From Acidovorax kalamii (GTDB taxonomy: Bacteria > Pseudomonadota > Gammaproteobacteria > Burkholderiales > Burkholderiaceae_C): a stretch of 64,000 bases of DNA. Positions 44,159-52,676 of the stretch are shown here, piece after piece. The stretch spans positions 62,001 to 126,000 of the forward strand of contig NZ_NOIG01000001.1 in the NCBI RefSeq assembly GCF_002245625.1, written 5' to 3'. Both the position numbers and the translations under genes were made by a program. A model generated the notes under the pieces. It saw only the letters and a list, made by a program, of their open reading frames with translations, made no database searches and was not told the origin of the DNA. How positions within the stretch are numbered: the stretch's first letter is position 1; every line of letters starts with the position of its first letter.

Positions 44159-45040
44159 ATGAGCTTGCCCCTGAACGACCCGGCCTGGCTGGAGCGCATG
44201 TACAACAACCGCGCGCTGGTTCCCGACCACATGGACTACCTGCAGCGCTGGGCCCGGGATTCCGCGCAGGTGCGTGCCCAGGTGCCCTGTGTGCTGGATG
44301 TGGCGTATGGCACGGGCGTCGGTGAAACCCTGGATGTTTTCCCCTCCACGCGCCCCGCCGGCGCCCCGGTGCCGGTGCTGGTGTTCATCCACGGCGGTTA
44401 CTGGCGGGCCCTCGACAAATCCGACCATTCCTTCATCGCACCCCCGTTCAACCAGGCGGGCTTCTGTGTGGTGGTGGTGAACTACGCGCTGTGCCCGGGC
44501 ACGCCCGAGGCGCCGGTCACGATTCCGCACATCGTGCGGCAGATGGAAAAAGCGGTTGCCTGGGTGGCGCGCAACATCGAGGCCCATGGCGGGGATGCGC
44601 GGCGCATCACCGTGGCCGGGCATTCGGCGGGCGGGCATCTGGCGGCCATGTTGCTGACGAGTGTGTGGCCGCTGATCGGTGCGGGCCTGCCGGATGGGCT
44701 GGTGCGCAACGCGCTGTCGATCTCGGGGCTGCACGACCTGGAGCCTTTGATGCACACCCCTTTTCTGCAAGAGGCGCTGCACCTGACCGACCAGCATGTG
44801 CTGCAGGACAGCCCCGCGCGCCTGCTGGCGCCCGAGCATGGCATTCTTTACTGCGTGGCGGGCGGGGATGAGAGCGAAGAATTCCACCGCCAGAATGGCC
44901 TGGTGCAGCAGGCCTGGGGTGTTCACTCGGTACCGCGCTGCCAGGTGCTGCCGGGGCTGAACCATTTCAGCATCCTCGACACCCTGGCCCAGCCCGGCAA
45001 GGACCTGCACCACATGGCGCAGAACCTGCTGCGGATGTAG
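44159..45040 (+). CDS. Alpha/beta hydrolase (kynurenine formamidase-like)
   Basis: A 293-residue esterase/lipase-type hydrolase. It has the oxyanion motif HGGYW, the nucleophile Ser156 in GHSAGG and a late histidine in LNHFSILDTL. The HGGYWRALDKSDHSF segment is close to the arylformamidase branch, which opens N-formylkynurenine, but no other kynurenine genes are nearby. The ATG at 44159 is chosen because AAGGAG lies 9 nt upstream; ATGs at about 44119-44122 are alternatives. Confidence 0.85.
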   Translation: MSLPLNDPAWLERMYNNRALVPDHMDYLQRWARDSAQVRAQVPCVLDVAYGTGVGETLDVFPSTRPAGAPVPVLVFIHGGYWRALDKSDHSFIAPPFNQAGFCVVVVNYALCPGTPEAPVTIPHIVRQMEKAVAWVARNIEAHGGDARRITVAGHSAGGHLAAMLLTSVWPLIGAGLPDGLVRNALSISGLHDLEPLMHTPFLQEALHLTDQHVLQDSPARLLAPEHGILYCVAGGDESEEFHRQNGLVQQAWGVHSVPRCQVLPGLNHFSILDTLAQPGKDLHHMAQNLLRM

Positions 45041-45069
45041 CTTGCCGCGAGGCCGTGGCATGGTGCACG

Positions 45070-45092
45070 GCGCCCGGCAGGGCGCGGGTTTT
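45070..45092 (+). terminator. Weak terminator after the alpha/beta hydrolase
   Basis: A gcgccc/gggcgc stem with a 4-nt loop is followed by ggg and a short T-run. It overlaps the end of the converging guaC gene. Confidence 0.45.
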
Positions 45093-46068
45093 ACATCAGC
45101 AGGTGTTCGCCTGCGTTGTCGCCGCCCAGGATCACATAGTTCACCTTGCGGATGTCCATCAGCTTCTTGCCCCCGGCATAGCTGATGGAGCTTTGCACGT
45201 CCTGCTCCATCTCGATGAGCGTGTTGGCGAGCTGGCCCTTGATGGGCTCCAGGATGCGCTTGCCTTCGACATGCTTGTATTCGCCCTTGTTGAAGTCGCT
45301 GGCCGAGCCGTAGTACTCCTTGAACAGCGCGCCGTCCACTTCCACCGTCTTGCCGGGCGATTCCTCATGGCCTGCAAACAGCGAGCCGATCATCACCATG
45401 CTGGCACCAAAGCGAATGCTCTTGGCGATGTCGCCGTGGCTGCGGATGCCGCCGTCGGCAATGATGGGCTTGGTGGCCACACGCGCGCACCACTTCAGGG
45501 CCGACAGCTGCCAGCCGCCCGTGCCAAAACCGGTCTTGAGCTTGGTGATGCACACCTTGCCCGGGCCCACGCCCACCTTGGTGGCATCGGCGCCCCAGTT
45601 TTCCAGGTCGATCACGGCCTCGGGGGTGGCCACATTGCCCGCAATCACAAAGGACTTGGGCAGCTTGTCCTTCAGGTAGCCGATCATGTTCTTCACGCTG
45701 TCGGCATGGCCGTGGGCGATGTCGATGGTGATGTACTCGGGCGTGAGACCCAGGGCCACCAGCTGGTCCACGGTGTCGTAGTCGGGCTGCTTCACGCCCA
45801 GCGAAATGGATGCGTAGCAGCCCTGTGCGTGCATGTCCTTCACGAACTGGACGTTGTCCAGGTCAAAGCGGTGCATCACGTAGAAGTAGCCGTTCTTCGC
45901 CATCCAGGTGCAGATTTTTTCGTCCACCACCGTTTTCATGTTGGACGGCACCACGGGCAGGCGGAACGAGCGCCCGCCCAGCTCCACGCTGGCATCGCAT
46001 TCCGAGCGGCTTTCCACCCGGCACTTGCGCGGCAGCAAAAGGATGTTGTCGTAGTCGAAGATTTCCAT
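45091..46068 (-). CDS. guaC: GMP reductase
   Basis: A 325-residue TIM-barrel enzyme that converts GMP to IMP and ammonia with NADPH. The active-site loop [11 protein letters not shown] places the catalytic cysteine at residue 173, and the downstream [16 protein letters not shown] and [13 protein letters not shown] are typical of the GuaC2 form rather than of IMP dehydrogenase (no CBS domains). The ATG at 46068 follows aaaggagc. A terminator hairpin lies 130 nt upstream, so the gene either has its own promoter or is controlled by read-through. Confidence 0.93.
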   Translation of the reverse strand: MEIFDYDNILLLPRKCRVESRSECDASVELGGRSFRLPVVPSNMKTVVDEKICTWMAKNGYFYVMHRFDLDNVQFVKDMHAQGCYASISLGVKQPDYDTVDQLVALGLTPEYITIDIAHGHADSVKNMIGYLKDKLPKSFVIAGNVATPEAVIDLENWGADATKVGVGPGKVCITKLKTGFGTGGWQLSALKWCARVATKPIIADGGIRSHGDIAKSIRFGASMVMIGSLFAGHEESPGKTVEVDGALFKEYYGSASDFNKGEYKHVEGKRILEPIKGQLANTLIEMEQDVQSSISYAGGKKLMDIRKVNYVILGGDNAGEHLLM

Positions 46069-46195
46069 GAGATTCCAAGCTCCTTTGAAAGGCGCTGCCA
46101 AACCATTTCAGCAGCGTGGGGCGCTTGGCTTGGGACCGGCTTGGTTTGTGGGCGGGGCCGTGGTGGCCGCTCCGAACCCCGCAATGCGCGGGCAC

Positions 46196-46228
46196 AAAAA
46201 ACCGGGCGACAAGAAACTTGGGCCCGGT
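46196..46228 (-). terminator. Intrinsic terminator between the CxxC-protein gene and guaC
   Basis: On the minus strand, stem accgggc/gcccggt (plus 46201-46207 and 46222-46228) with a 14-nt loop is followed by six T. It should end the upstream transcript. Confidence 0.78.
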
Positions 46229-46311
46229 GATTGATTCTACCCGCCTGTGCGGCAGACCCTATAACACTGATGGTATGAGCGGTATCACGGGCACCGCCGA
46301 TGCGGCCGGTG

Positions 46312-47019
46312 TCACTGGCAGCGGGACTGCGCAGCGGCCACCACGCGGCCCTGGGCGTCCTGCACCCAGCCCACCAGGCGCAGGCGCTCTGGCTTCGCCC
46401 CCTCGGGGATGCGCACCGGGCGCATCTCCTGCTGCTTGAATTGCTCTGTTTTTGATAGCTTTTTGCCTTTATCCCATGCGCCGAGAAGCATGTTTCTGAC
46501 CACGTTTCTGGGCACTGCAGTGCCATCGGTTCCGGCAGGCACGGATTCGACCAGCGCCAGGTGAAAACGCCAGGGGCCGTGCTGGCGCGCGGCGCGGGCC
46601 GGCGTGAAGGTGATGGCGGCGCCCATGTAGTCGTTGAACGGCGGGCCCTGCGCCACGCGCAGTTGCGCAGGGGCTGCTGATTCAAGGGCTGCGATGTGCA
46701 CGTCGGTGCGTGCAGGCACGGGGCGGGCCAGCGTGTCCAGGCGCGCCAGGGCATCGCCGTTGGCGGCGGCTGACAGGGGCGCGTCGTCGCCCAGGGCGCC
46801 GGGCACGATCCAGTCCAGCACCACGGCCTGGCCTCGGGCGGACGGGGCAGGGGTGGCCGGGTCGGTCCAGCAGGCCTCGCAGTCGGCGTTGATGAAGCGC
46901 TCGAACACCGCCACGGGCTGGGGCGCGCCGTCGCTGCTGCAACTGGCCTGGGCCCAGGCGCCGGGAGCGTAAGAAAGTGCCAGCAGCAGGCCGGCCAGGG
47001 TAGGAGCAATGTTTTTCAT
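46312..47019 (-). CDS. Exported protein of unknown function with a CxxC motif
   Basis: A 235-residue protein with a clear signal peptide (MKNIAPTLAGLLLALSYAPGAWA). Near the mature N-terminus INADCEACW gives a CxxC pair preceded by VFERF, which recalls thioredoxin-like DUF1223 proteins, but the rest of that fold is not convincing. No function is claimed. A later segment (DKGKKLSKTEQFKQQ) is encoded by DNA resembling the dispersed palindromic element. It is divergent from uvrD with only 44 nt between the starts. Confidence 0.75.
   Translation of the reverse strand: MKNIAPTLAGLLLALSYAPGAWAQASCSSDGAPQPVAVFERFINADCEACWTDPATPAPSARGQAVVLDWIVPGALGDDAPLSAAANGDALARLDTLARPVPARTDVHIAALESAAPAQLRVAQGPPFNDYMGAAITFTPARAARQHGPWRFHLALVESVPAGTDGTAVPRNVVRNMLLGAWDKGKKLSKTEQFKQQEMRPVRIPEGAKPERLRLVGWVQDAQGRVVAAAQSRCQ
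46440..46495 (+). repeat. Possible dispersed palindromic element inside the CxxC-protein gene
   Basis: ttgctctgtttttgatagc arms are followed by ttttgccttt...gcgcc and a T-rich end. The DNA is A/T-rich against its surroundings and codes for a Lys/Gln-rich stretch. Confidence 0.5.
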
Positions 47020-47063
47020 GGGGGGGACGGGGCAGGGGCGGGGGCGCTTTCTACAATGGCCGG

Positions 47064-49517
47064 ATGTTCCCACAAGACCTGTTTTCGGGTGCGCCGTCGC
47101 CTTCCCCCGCCGGTGCCGCCCCGGCGCCCGCACCTTTGTCCCCCCTGCTGCAGAACCTGAACGACGAGCAATTGGCCGCCGTCACCCTGCCCGCAGGCCA
47201 TGCGCTCATCCTGGCGGGCGCGGGTTCGGGCAAGACCCGCGTGCTCACCACCCGCATTGCCTGGCTGCTGCAAAACGGCCACGCCACACCCGGCGGCATC
47301 CTGGCCGTCACCTTCACCAACAAGGCCGCCAAGGAGATGGTGGCCCGCCTGTCGGCCATGCTGCCCGTGAACGTGCGCGGCATGTGGATCGGCACCTTCC
47401 ACGGCCTGTGCAACCGCCTGCTGCGCGCGCACCACAAGGCGGCGGGGCTGCCGCAGTCGTTCCAGATTCTCGACACGCAAGACCAGCTCTCGGCCATCAA
47501 GCGCCTGTGCAAGCAGCACAACGTGGACGAGGAGCGCTTTCCGCCCAAGCAGCTGTCGTACTTCATCGCCAGCTGCAAGGAAGAGGGCATGCGCCCGGGC
47601 GACGTGCCCACGCACGACAGCGACAGCCGCAAGAAGGTCGAGATCTACCAGCTGTACGAGGAACAGTGCCAGCGCGAAGGCGTGGTGGACTTTGGCGAGC
47701 TGATGCTGCGCTCTTATGAGCTGCTGCGCGACAACGATCCGATCCGCGAGCACTACCAGCGCCGCTTTGCGCACATCCTGGTGGATGAGTTTCAGGACAC
47801 TAACAAGCTGCAGTACGCCTGGCTCAAGCAGCTGGCGGGCAATGAGGTGAACGGGCGCTACGAGGCGCGGGGCAGTGTGATCGCCGTGGGTGACGACGAC
47901 CAGAGCATCTATGCCTTCCGTGGCGCGCGCGTCGGCAACATGACCGACTTCGTGCGCGAGTTTGATGTCAGGCAGCAGATCAAGCTGGAGCAGAACTACC
48001 GCAGCTACAGCAACATCCTCGACTCGGCCAACCACCTCATCAGCCACAACAGCCGCCGCTTGGGCAAGAACCTGCGCACCACGCAGGGCGCGGGCGAGCC
48101 CGTGCGTGTGTACGAGGCCAGCTCCGACCTGGCCGAGGCGCAGTGGATGGTGGACGAGATCAAGCAGCTGGTGCGCAGCGACGGTTTTGAGCGCAAGGAA
48201 ATCGCCGTGCTCTACCGCAGCAATGCGCAAAGCCGGGTGATCGAATCGGCGCTGTTCAACGCCAGCGTGCCCTACCGCGTGTACGGTGGCCTGCGGTTTT
48301 TCGAGCGCGCTGAAATCAAGCACGCGCTGGCCTACCTGCGCCTGCTGGAGAACCCACACGACGACACCAGCTTCACGCGCGTCGTCAACTTTCCGCCGCG
48401 TGGCATTGGCGCGCGCAGCATCGAGGTGCTGCAGGACGCTGCCCGCGCCGCAGGTTGCTCGCTGCACGACGCGGTGAGCGCCGTGCCTGGCAAGGCGGGC
48501 GCCAACCTGGGCGCGTTTGTGGCCATGGTCGATGTGCTGCGCGAGCAGACCCAGGGGCTGAACCTGCGCGGCATCATCGAGCAGATGCTCGAATCCACGG
48601 GCCTGGTGGAGCACTTTCGCACTGAAAAGGAAGGCGCCGACCGCATCGAGAACTTGCAGGAACTGGTCAACGCCGCCGAGAGTTTTGTTACGCAAGAGGG
48701 CTTTGGCCGCGACGCCGTGGCCCTGCCGCTGGACGAGCACGGCACGCCGCTGACCCAGAGCGTGGTCAGTCAAGGGCTGGACCCGAACGCGCCGGTGCTC
48801 GACGAGCCTTTGAAGCCCGCCGTGCCCGGCATTGTGGACGCCGACACCGGTGAAACCCTCTCGCCCCTGGCGGCCTTCCTGACCCACGCGGCGCTGGAGG
48901 CGGGCGACAACCAGGCCCAGGCCGGACAGGACGCCGTGCAGCTCATGACCGTGCACGCCAGCAAGGGCCTGGAGTTTGACTGCGTGTTCATCGGCGGTAT
49001 GGAAGAGGGCCTGTTCCCGCACGAGAACTCCGCCAGCGACCGCGACGGCCTGGAGGAAGAGCGCCGTCTGATGTACGTGGCCATCACCCGCGCGCGCAAG
49101 CGCCTGTACCTGAGCCACTCGCAAACGCGCATGCTGCACGGCCAGACGCGCTACAACATCAAGAGCCGGTTTTTTGACGAGCTGCCCGAGGCCGCGCTCA
49201 AGTGGATCACGCCCAAGCAGCAGGGGTTTGGCTCGTATGCTCCTAATATGGGAGCTGCAAACCCATATGCAGCAGGCGGAAGAGGCAGCTTTGGCTTGAA
49301 ATCCGAGACCTTCGCCAGCCCCCCGGTGCCCGTGCAGAAGGCCGCGCCCTCGCACGGCCTGCGCGTGGGCATCTCCGTGTTCCACACCAAGTTTGGCGAA
49401 GGCAAGGTGCTGGCCATCGAGGGGCAGGGCGACGATGCGCGCGCACAGGTCAGCTTTCCGCGCCACGGCACGAAGTGGCTGGCGCTGTCAGTGGCCAAGC
49501 TCACGGTGGTGGAGTGA
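47064..49517 (+). CDS. uvrD: DNA helicase UvrD/PcrA (superfamily I)
   Basis: An 817-residue 3'-5' helicase of excision and mismatch repair. Motifs: Q and I (LNDEQLAAVTLPAGHALILAGAGSGKT), Ia FTNKAAKEM, II VDEFQDTN, III GDDDQSIYAFRGA, IV EQNYRS, V TVHASKGLEFD and VI YVAITRARKRLYL. The C-terminal tudor-like domain (GISVFHTKFGEGKVL) that contacts RNA polymerase is present. A TACAAT box ends 6 nt before the ATG. Codons around residues 725-745 differ from the rest, where a palindromic element is embedded. Confidence 0.96.
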   Translation: MFPQDLFSGAPSPSPAGAAPAPAPLSPLLQNLNDEQLAAVTLPAGHALILAGAGSGKTRVLTTRIAWLLQNGHATPGGILAVTFTNKAAKEMVARLSAMLPVNVRGMWIGTFHGLCNRLLRAHHKAAGLPQSFQILDTQDQLSAIKRLCKQHNVDEERFPPKQLSYFIASCKEEGMRPGDVPTHDSDSRKKVEIYQLYEEQCQREGVVDFGELMLRSYELLRDNDPIREHYQRRFAHILVDEFQDTNKLQYAWLKQLAGNEVNGRYEARGSVIAVGDDDQSIYAFRGARVGNMTDFVREFDVRQQIKLEQNYRSYSNILDSANHLISHNSRRLGKNLRTTQGAGEPVRVYEASSDLAEAQWMVDEIKQLVRSDGFERKEIAVLYRSNAQSRVIESALFNASVPYRVYGGLRFFERAEIKHALAYLRLLENPHDDTSFTRVVNFPPRGIGARSIEVLQDAARAAGCSLHDAVSAVPGKAGANLGAFVAMVDVLREQTQGLNLRGIIEQMLESTGLVEHFRTEKEGADRIENLQELVNAAESFVTQEGFGRDAVALPLDEHGTPLTQSVVSQGLDPNAPVLDEPLKPAVPGIVDADTGETLSPLAAFLTHAALEAGDNQAQAGQDAVQLMTVHASKGLEFDCVFIGGMEEGLFPHENSASDRDGLEEERRLMYVAITRARKRLYLSHSQTRMLHGQTRYNIKSRFFDELPEAALKWITPKQQGFGSYAPNMGAANPYAAGGRGSFGLKSETFASPPVPVQKAAPSHGLRVGISVFHTKFGEGKVLAIEGQGDDARAQVSFPRHGTKWLALSVAKLTVVE
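49235..49297 (+). repeat. Dispersed palindromic element inside uvrD
   Basis: Arms gctcc/ggagc (49239-49243 and 49251-49255) around taatatg are followed by gcaaaccc...gcaggcgg and a T-containing end. It encodes the Gly/Ala-rich linker YAPNMGAANPYAAGGRG with codons (AGA, GGA, CCT, CCA) rare elsewhere in the gene. Confidence 0.6.
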
Positions 49518-49631
49518 GGTGCGCGCCTCAAATCTGTCCGGTCGAATATTGATTGGACTGCCCAGAATTCCGTTTGGACGCGACCGAGCCGTCGCCTCTC
49601 CAAGTACCTTTGTCGAACCGAAATTTCATCT

Positions 49632-51452
49632 ATGGAAATCAAAGCCCAGGTCCACAACATTTCCAAACTGAAGGATTACTACTTCCTCGTGCCGGACTAC
49701 CAGCGCGAATATGTGTGGAAGATGGATGACCAAGTCGATCAGTTTTTGGCCGACATAGCGAACGAGTTCGAGCCTGGCGCGAGGGAGCAAAGCAGCTATT
49801 TCATCGGCTCCATCATCATCGTCAAGAACGGTGACAAGTACGACGTAATCGACGGCCAGCAGCGCCTGACCACCATCGTGCTTACCATGTGTGCGCTGCG
49901 TGATCTGCTCAAGGACCAGGTCATGGATGCTCGGCAGACTCAGTACTTCCAGAGTATTGATCATTGGCTTTCGAGCTTCGACATCGAAACCAATGAGGTG
50001 CAGGTGCGCTTGGAATTGCAGTACGAGGAAAGCAAGGGTTTCCTGCTGCAACTCATTCAGGGACCGCCGTGGTCTGGCGATGAAACCGCCTCGATCCAAC
50101 GTATGCGCGAGGCGTATGTGCGGATCAAGGAGCATCTGGGGCAGTACCTTGATGCGGGATTGGAAGCGCTGACCGAATACGCCCGCTACTTCCTCACCAA
50201 GATCGACCTTGTCGTCATCGAATCTGAAAATCTCAGCAGCGCCCTCAAGATCTTCGAAACCATTAACCAGCGCGGCGCCGGGCTCAACGCGATGGACCTT
50301 GTCAAGAACCTGCTGTTCAGCAAGGCCAAGGGCAATGAGTTTTCCCGGATCAAAGAAAAGTGGAAGGACCTCACCAGCCATTTGCAGCGCGCGGGCGAGG
50401 GCGACAGCCCACTGCGGTTCTTGCGTTATTTCCTCATGGCGCGCCACTATGAAGGCATTCTGCGCGAGGATGAACTGTACAAATGGATCATCTCGCCGAA
50501 GGGGAGGGAACGCCTGCGGTACGAAGAAGCCCCCTACGATTTGGCCGTGGAACTGGAAAAGGGTGCCCGCCGCTACGCCGACTTGGTGTGCGCGACCGAA
50601 CTGCTTGGCGATGGCGGTGAATACCCAGCCGTTACCCGCATCGGGTTCATGAACAAGGTCAAATCGCGCCAGCACCTCATCCTGCTGCTCGCACTCGATC
50701 ACACCAGTTCCGCTAGCGCTATCAACTACCTGGCCGACCAGATCGAGAGCTTTCTTTTCTACGTCAACACTCTTGGCATCCAGACCAAGAACTACGAACG
50801 CCAGTTCACTCAGTGGGCCGCCGGGCTGCGTGGTCTCAAATCAGAAGCGGACATTGCCACCGTGGTCGATGCCACTCTGCGCCCCTACCTGCACGACAAA
50901 CTGGGCGAGTTCCGCCAGCGCTTCCTGGCGCTGCGCGACAACGACTATCACCCGCTGTACCGCCTTCGCTATGTGCTCGGCCGCATGGAAAACACGCTGC
51001 TGGCCGAATGCAATATTCCGGAAAAGGGTTTGCGCTACATCGACGGCTTGCAGGTCGAGCACATCCTGCCCCAGACGCCGCAAGGTGGCGTCATTCCGCC
51101 CGCCCTGGCTGCCAACCTGGCCGAGTACGAGGGGCACGTATACCGCCTGGGCAATGTCACCCTGCTGGAGAGCGTCATCAACCAGGCCGTCAACAAGCAC
51201 AACGGCCTAGGCGGCACTTGGTTTGCGGACAAGCAGGCCGAGTACGCCAAATCCGGCCTGCTCAGCACCCAATTGTTAGACCACACATTCGCCATCGGTG
51301 TGAACACGGCGGTGAACCGCTTGTCAGCTAAGCCCGGTGCCAACTTCCGAACCGCGCAATGGGACAGCCAAGCCATCGCACAACGTCAAGCCGCGCTGAT
51401 GGAACTGGCCTTGGACACTTGGCGACTCAATCACCGCCGCCTGGATGCATGA
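49632..51452 (+). CDS. DUF262-DUF1524 protein (GmrSD-type nuclease, putative anti-phage)
   Basis: A 606-residue single-chain protein. The N-terminal DUF262 half has VPDYQREYVW and the nucleotide-binding DGQQRLTT (Asp74). The C-terminal DUF1524 half has the HNH-like site VEHILPQ (His477) and LGNVTLL with Asn508. In GmrSD, such domains form a type IV, nucleotide-dependent nuclease that cuts sugar-modified phage DNA; here both are fused. It stands alone between housekeeping uvrD and an iron operon, with visibly lower GC and rarer codons (for example TTA), so transfer is likely. The exact target is unknown. Confidence 0.87.
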   Translation: MEIKAQVHNISKLKDYYFLVPDYQREYVWKMDDQVDQFLADIANEFEPGAREQSSYFIGSIIIVKNGDKYDVIDGQQRLTTIVLTMCALRDLLKDQVMDARQTQYFQSIDHWLSSFDIETNEVQVRLELQYEESKGFLLQLIQGPPWSGDETASIQRMREAYVRIKEHLGQYLDAGLEALTEYARYFLTKIDLVVIESENLSSALKIFETINQRGAGLNAMDLVKNLLFSKAKGNEFSRIKEKWKDLTSHLQRAGEGDSPLRFLRYFLMARHYEGILREDELYKWIISPKGRERLRYEEAPYDLAVELEKGARRYADLVCATELLGDGGEYPAVTRIGFMNKVKSRQHLILLLALDHTSSASAINYLADQIESFLFYVNTLGIQTKNYERQFTQWAAGLRGLKSEADIATVVDATLRPYLHDKLGEFRQRFLALRDNDYHPLYRLRYVLGRMENTLLAECNIPEKGLRYIDGLQVEHILPQTPQGGVIPPALAANLAEYEGHVYRLGNVTLLESVINQAVNKHNGLGGTWFADKQAEYAKSGLLSTQLLDHTFAIGVNTAVNRLSAKPGANFRTAQWDSQAIAQRQAALMELALDTWRLNHRRLDA

Positions 51453-51480
51453 AGGTCCTGCGTGCCGTGGATGAGTGCTT

Positions 51481-51537
51481 CTTTTTTGATAGCTTCTTGC
51501 GCTTATTCAGAAAGCCATAGAGCACGATTTGGCTTGT
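51481..51537 (+). repeat. Dispersed palindromic element, copy after the DUF262 gene
   Basis: A partial copy: ttgatagc then ttcttgcgctt...gcc and an acgattt end. It begins 28 nt after the DUF262 stop and ends at the stop of the DUF1513 gene. Confidence 0.5.
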
Positions 51538-51539
51538 AA

Positions 51540-52676
51540 TCAACCATGCACCAGCACCCAGTGGTTGTCCAGCCGCGCCCCCTGCAACTGGTGGCCATGT
51601 GGGTGGTTCAACGGGGCGGGGGCCTGCGCGTCCTGCAGGCTGGCCACCAGGCCGCCCACCCACAGCGCGCCGCCGCGCACGGCCAGCGGGCATGCCTCGG
51701 GCAGCGGCACCAGGCCTTGCCAGTCGCCCTGCAAGGAGAACAGGGCGATGCCATGGGCGCGCGGGCAGCTGACGGCCCAGCCGGTGGGGGTGGCGGCCAT
51801 GCTGCCGCCGTAGCCGCGCAGGCGCTGGGCAATTGGTTCTGGCGCCGCCACCCCGCGCAGCGCGGTGCCGTCAAACAGCGCGAGCACGGGGGCGGCATTC
51901 TTGATGGCGGCATCGTCGTGTTCGGCCTGCAGCGCGATGCCCAGCAGGGCGCCGTCGGGGCTCCAGGCCAGGTGGCGCAGGCTCAGGCGCGGATCGGGCA
52001 GGCGCCATTGGCCGAGCAGGCGGCCCGTGTGGGCGTCAAGCCGCACGAGCGATGAGTCCATGGTGCCCAGGTCGCGCTTGACGCGGCCGGTTTCGGGCGC
52101 GGTGGGCACGCCGCCGTTGGCGACGATGAGGGTGGGGGCGCCGCCGTTGTTTCCCCAGGTGTCCCAGACCAGCTCGTGTGCATCGATGCCATGGGTGGGC
52201 CATGCGGCGGTGGTAGCGAGCGTGCGGGCATCGCGCACCACAACCCAGCTCGCGCCCGTCTCGGCATCGGTTTCGGTGGTGTACAGCCGCTGGCCATCGG
52301 TGCTGGCCAGCACATGGCCGTTGAAGGATCGCTCGCCGTCTTGCCACAGCCACTGGGGCCCGCCGCCTGCGCCGGGCCGCCAGCGCACCAGCCAGTCGCC
52401 GGGACGGCGGGCCGTGGCGATGACCGACCCGTCGGGCAACACACACAGGCCGTGCGCGCGGGTCGGCACCTCCAGCGTGGCGTGAACCTGCAGCGCCTGC
52501 CCGGCGCCTTCGCGCGTGGACAGCACGCCGATATGGAAACTGCCCCGGTGTTCCCACGCGGCGGCCAGGTACACGCGGTCACCGGCGGTGGCGAAGGCCG
52601 CGCCGGGGGCGAGCACGCAGGCGCCCAGACCCGCGAGAGCGGCCAGGGCATGGCGGCGGTGCAGGTCAGTCGCCAT
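51540..52676 (-). CDS. DUF1513 exported protein, beta-propeller-like
   Basis: A 378-residue protein with a Tat-like signal (LHRRHALAALAGLGACVLAPGAAFA). Recurrent segments of the type DGSVIATARR and DGQRLYTTETDAETG fit a seven-bladed propeller, as in DUF1513. Its role is unknown, but in Pseudomonas and other bacteria it is regularly encoded with imelysin and di-heme genes in an iron-regulated unit. It overlaps the upstream imelysin gene by 11 nt and is the last gene of this operon. Confidence 0.85.
   Translation of the reverse strand: MATDLHRRHALAALAGLGACVLAPGAAFATAGDRVYLAAAWEHRGSFHIGVLSTREGAGQALQVHATLEVPTRAHGLCVLPDGSVIATARRPGDWLVRWRPGAGGGPQWLWQDGERSFNGHVLASTDGQRLYTTETDAETGASWVVVRDARTLATTAAWPTHGIDAHELVWDTWGNNGGAPTLIVANGGVPTAPETGRVKRDLGTMDSSLVRLDAHTGRLLGQWRLPDPRLSLRHLAWSPDGALLGIALQAEHDDAAIKNAAPVLALFDGTALRGVAAPEPIAQRLRGYGGSMAATPTGWAVSCPRAHGIALFSLQGDWQGLVPLPEACPLAVRGGALWVGGLVASLQDAQAPAPLNHPHGHQLQGARLDNHWVLVHG

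Noticed and set aside
46196-46228. Purine riboswitch in front of guaC
   Set aside because: The hairpin is a plain intrinsic terminator close to the end of the upstream gene; no conserved purine-aptamer three-way junction was seen.
49626-50702. 358-codon frame antisense to the DUF262 gene
   Set aside because: Shadow of the DUF262 coding region without motifs.
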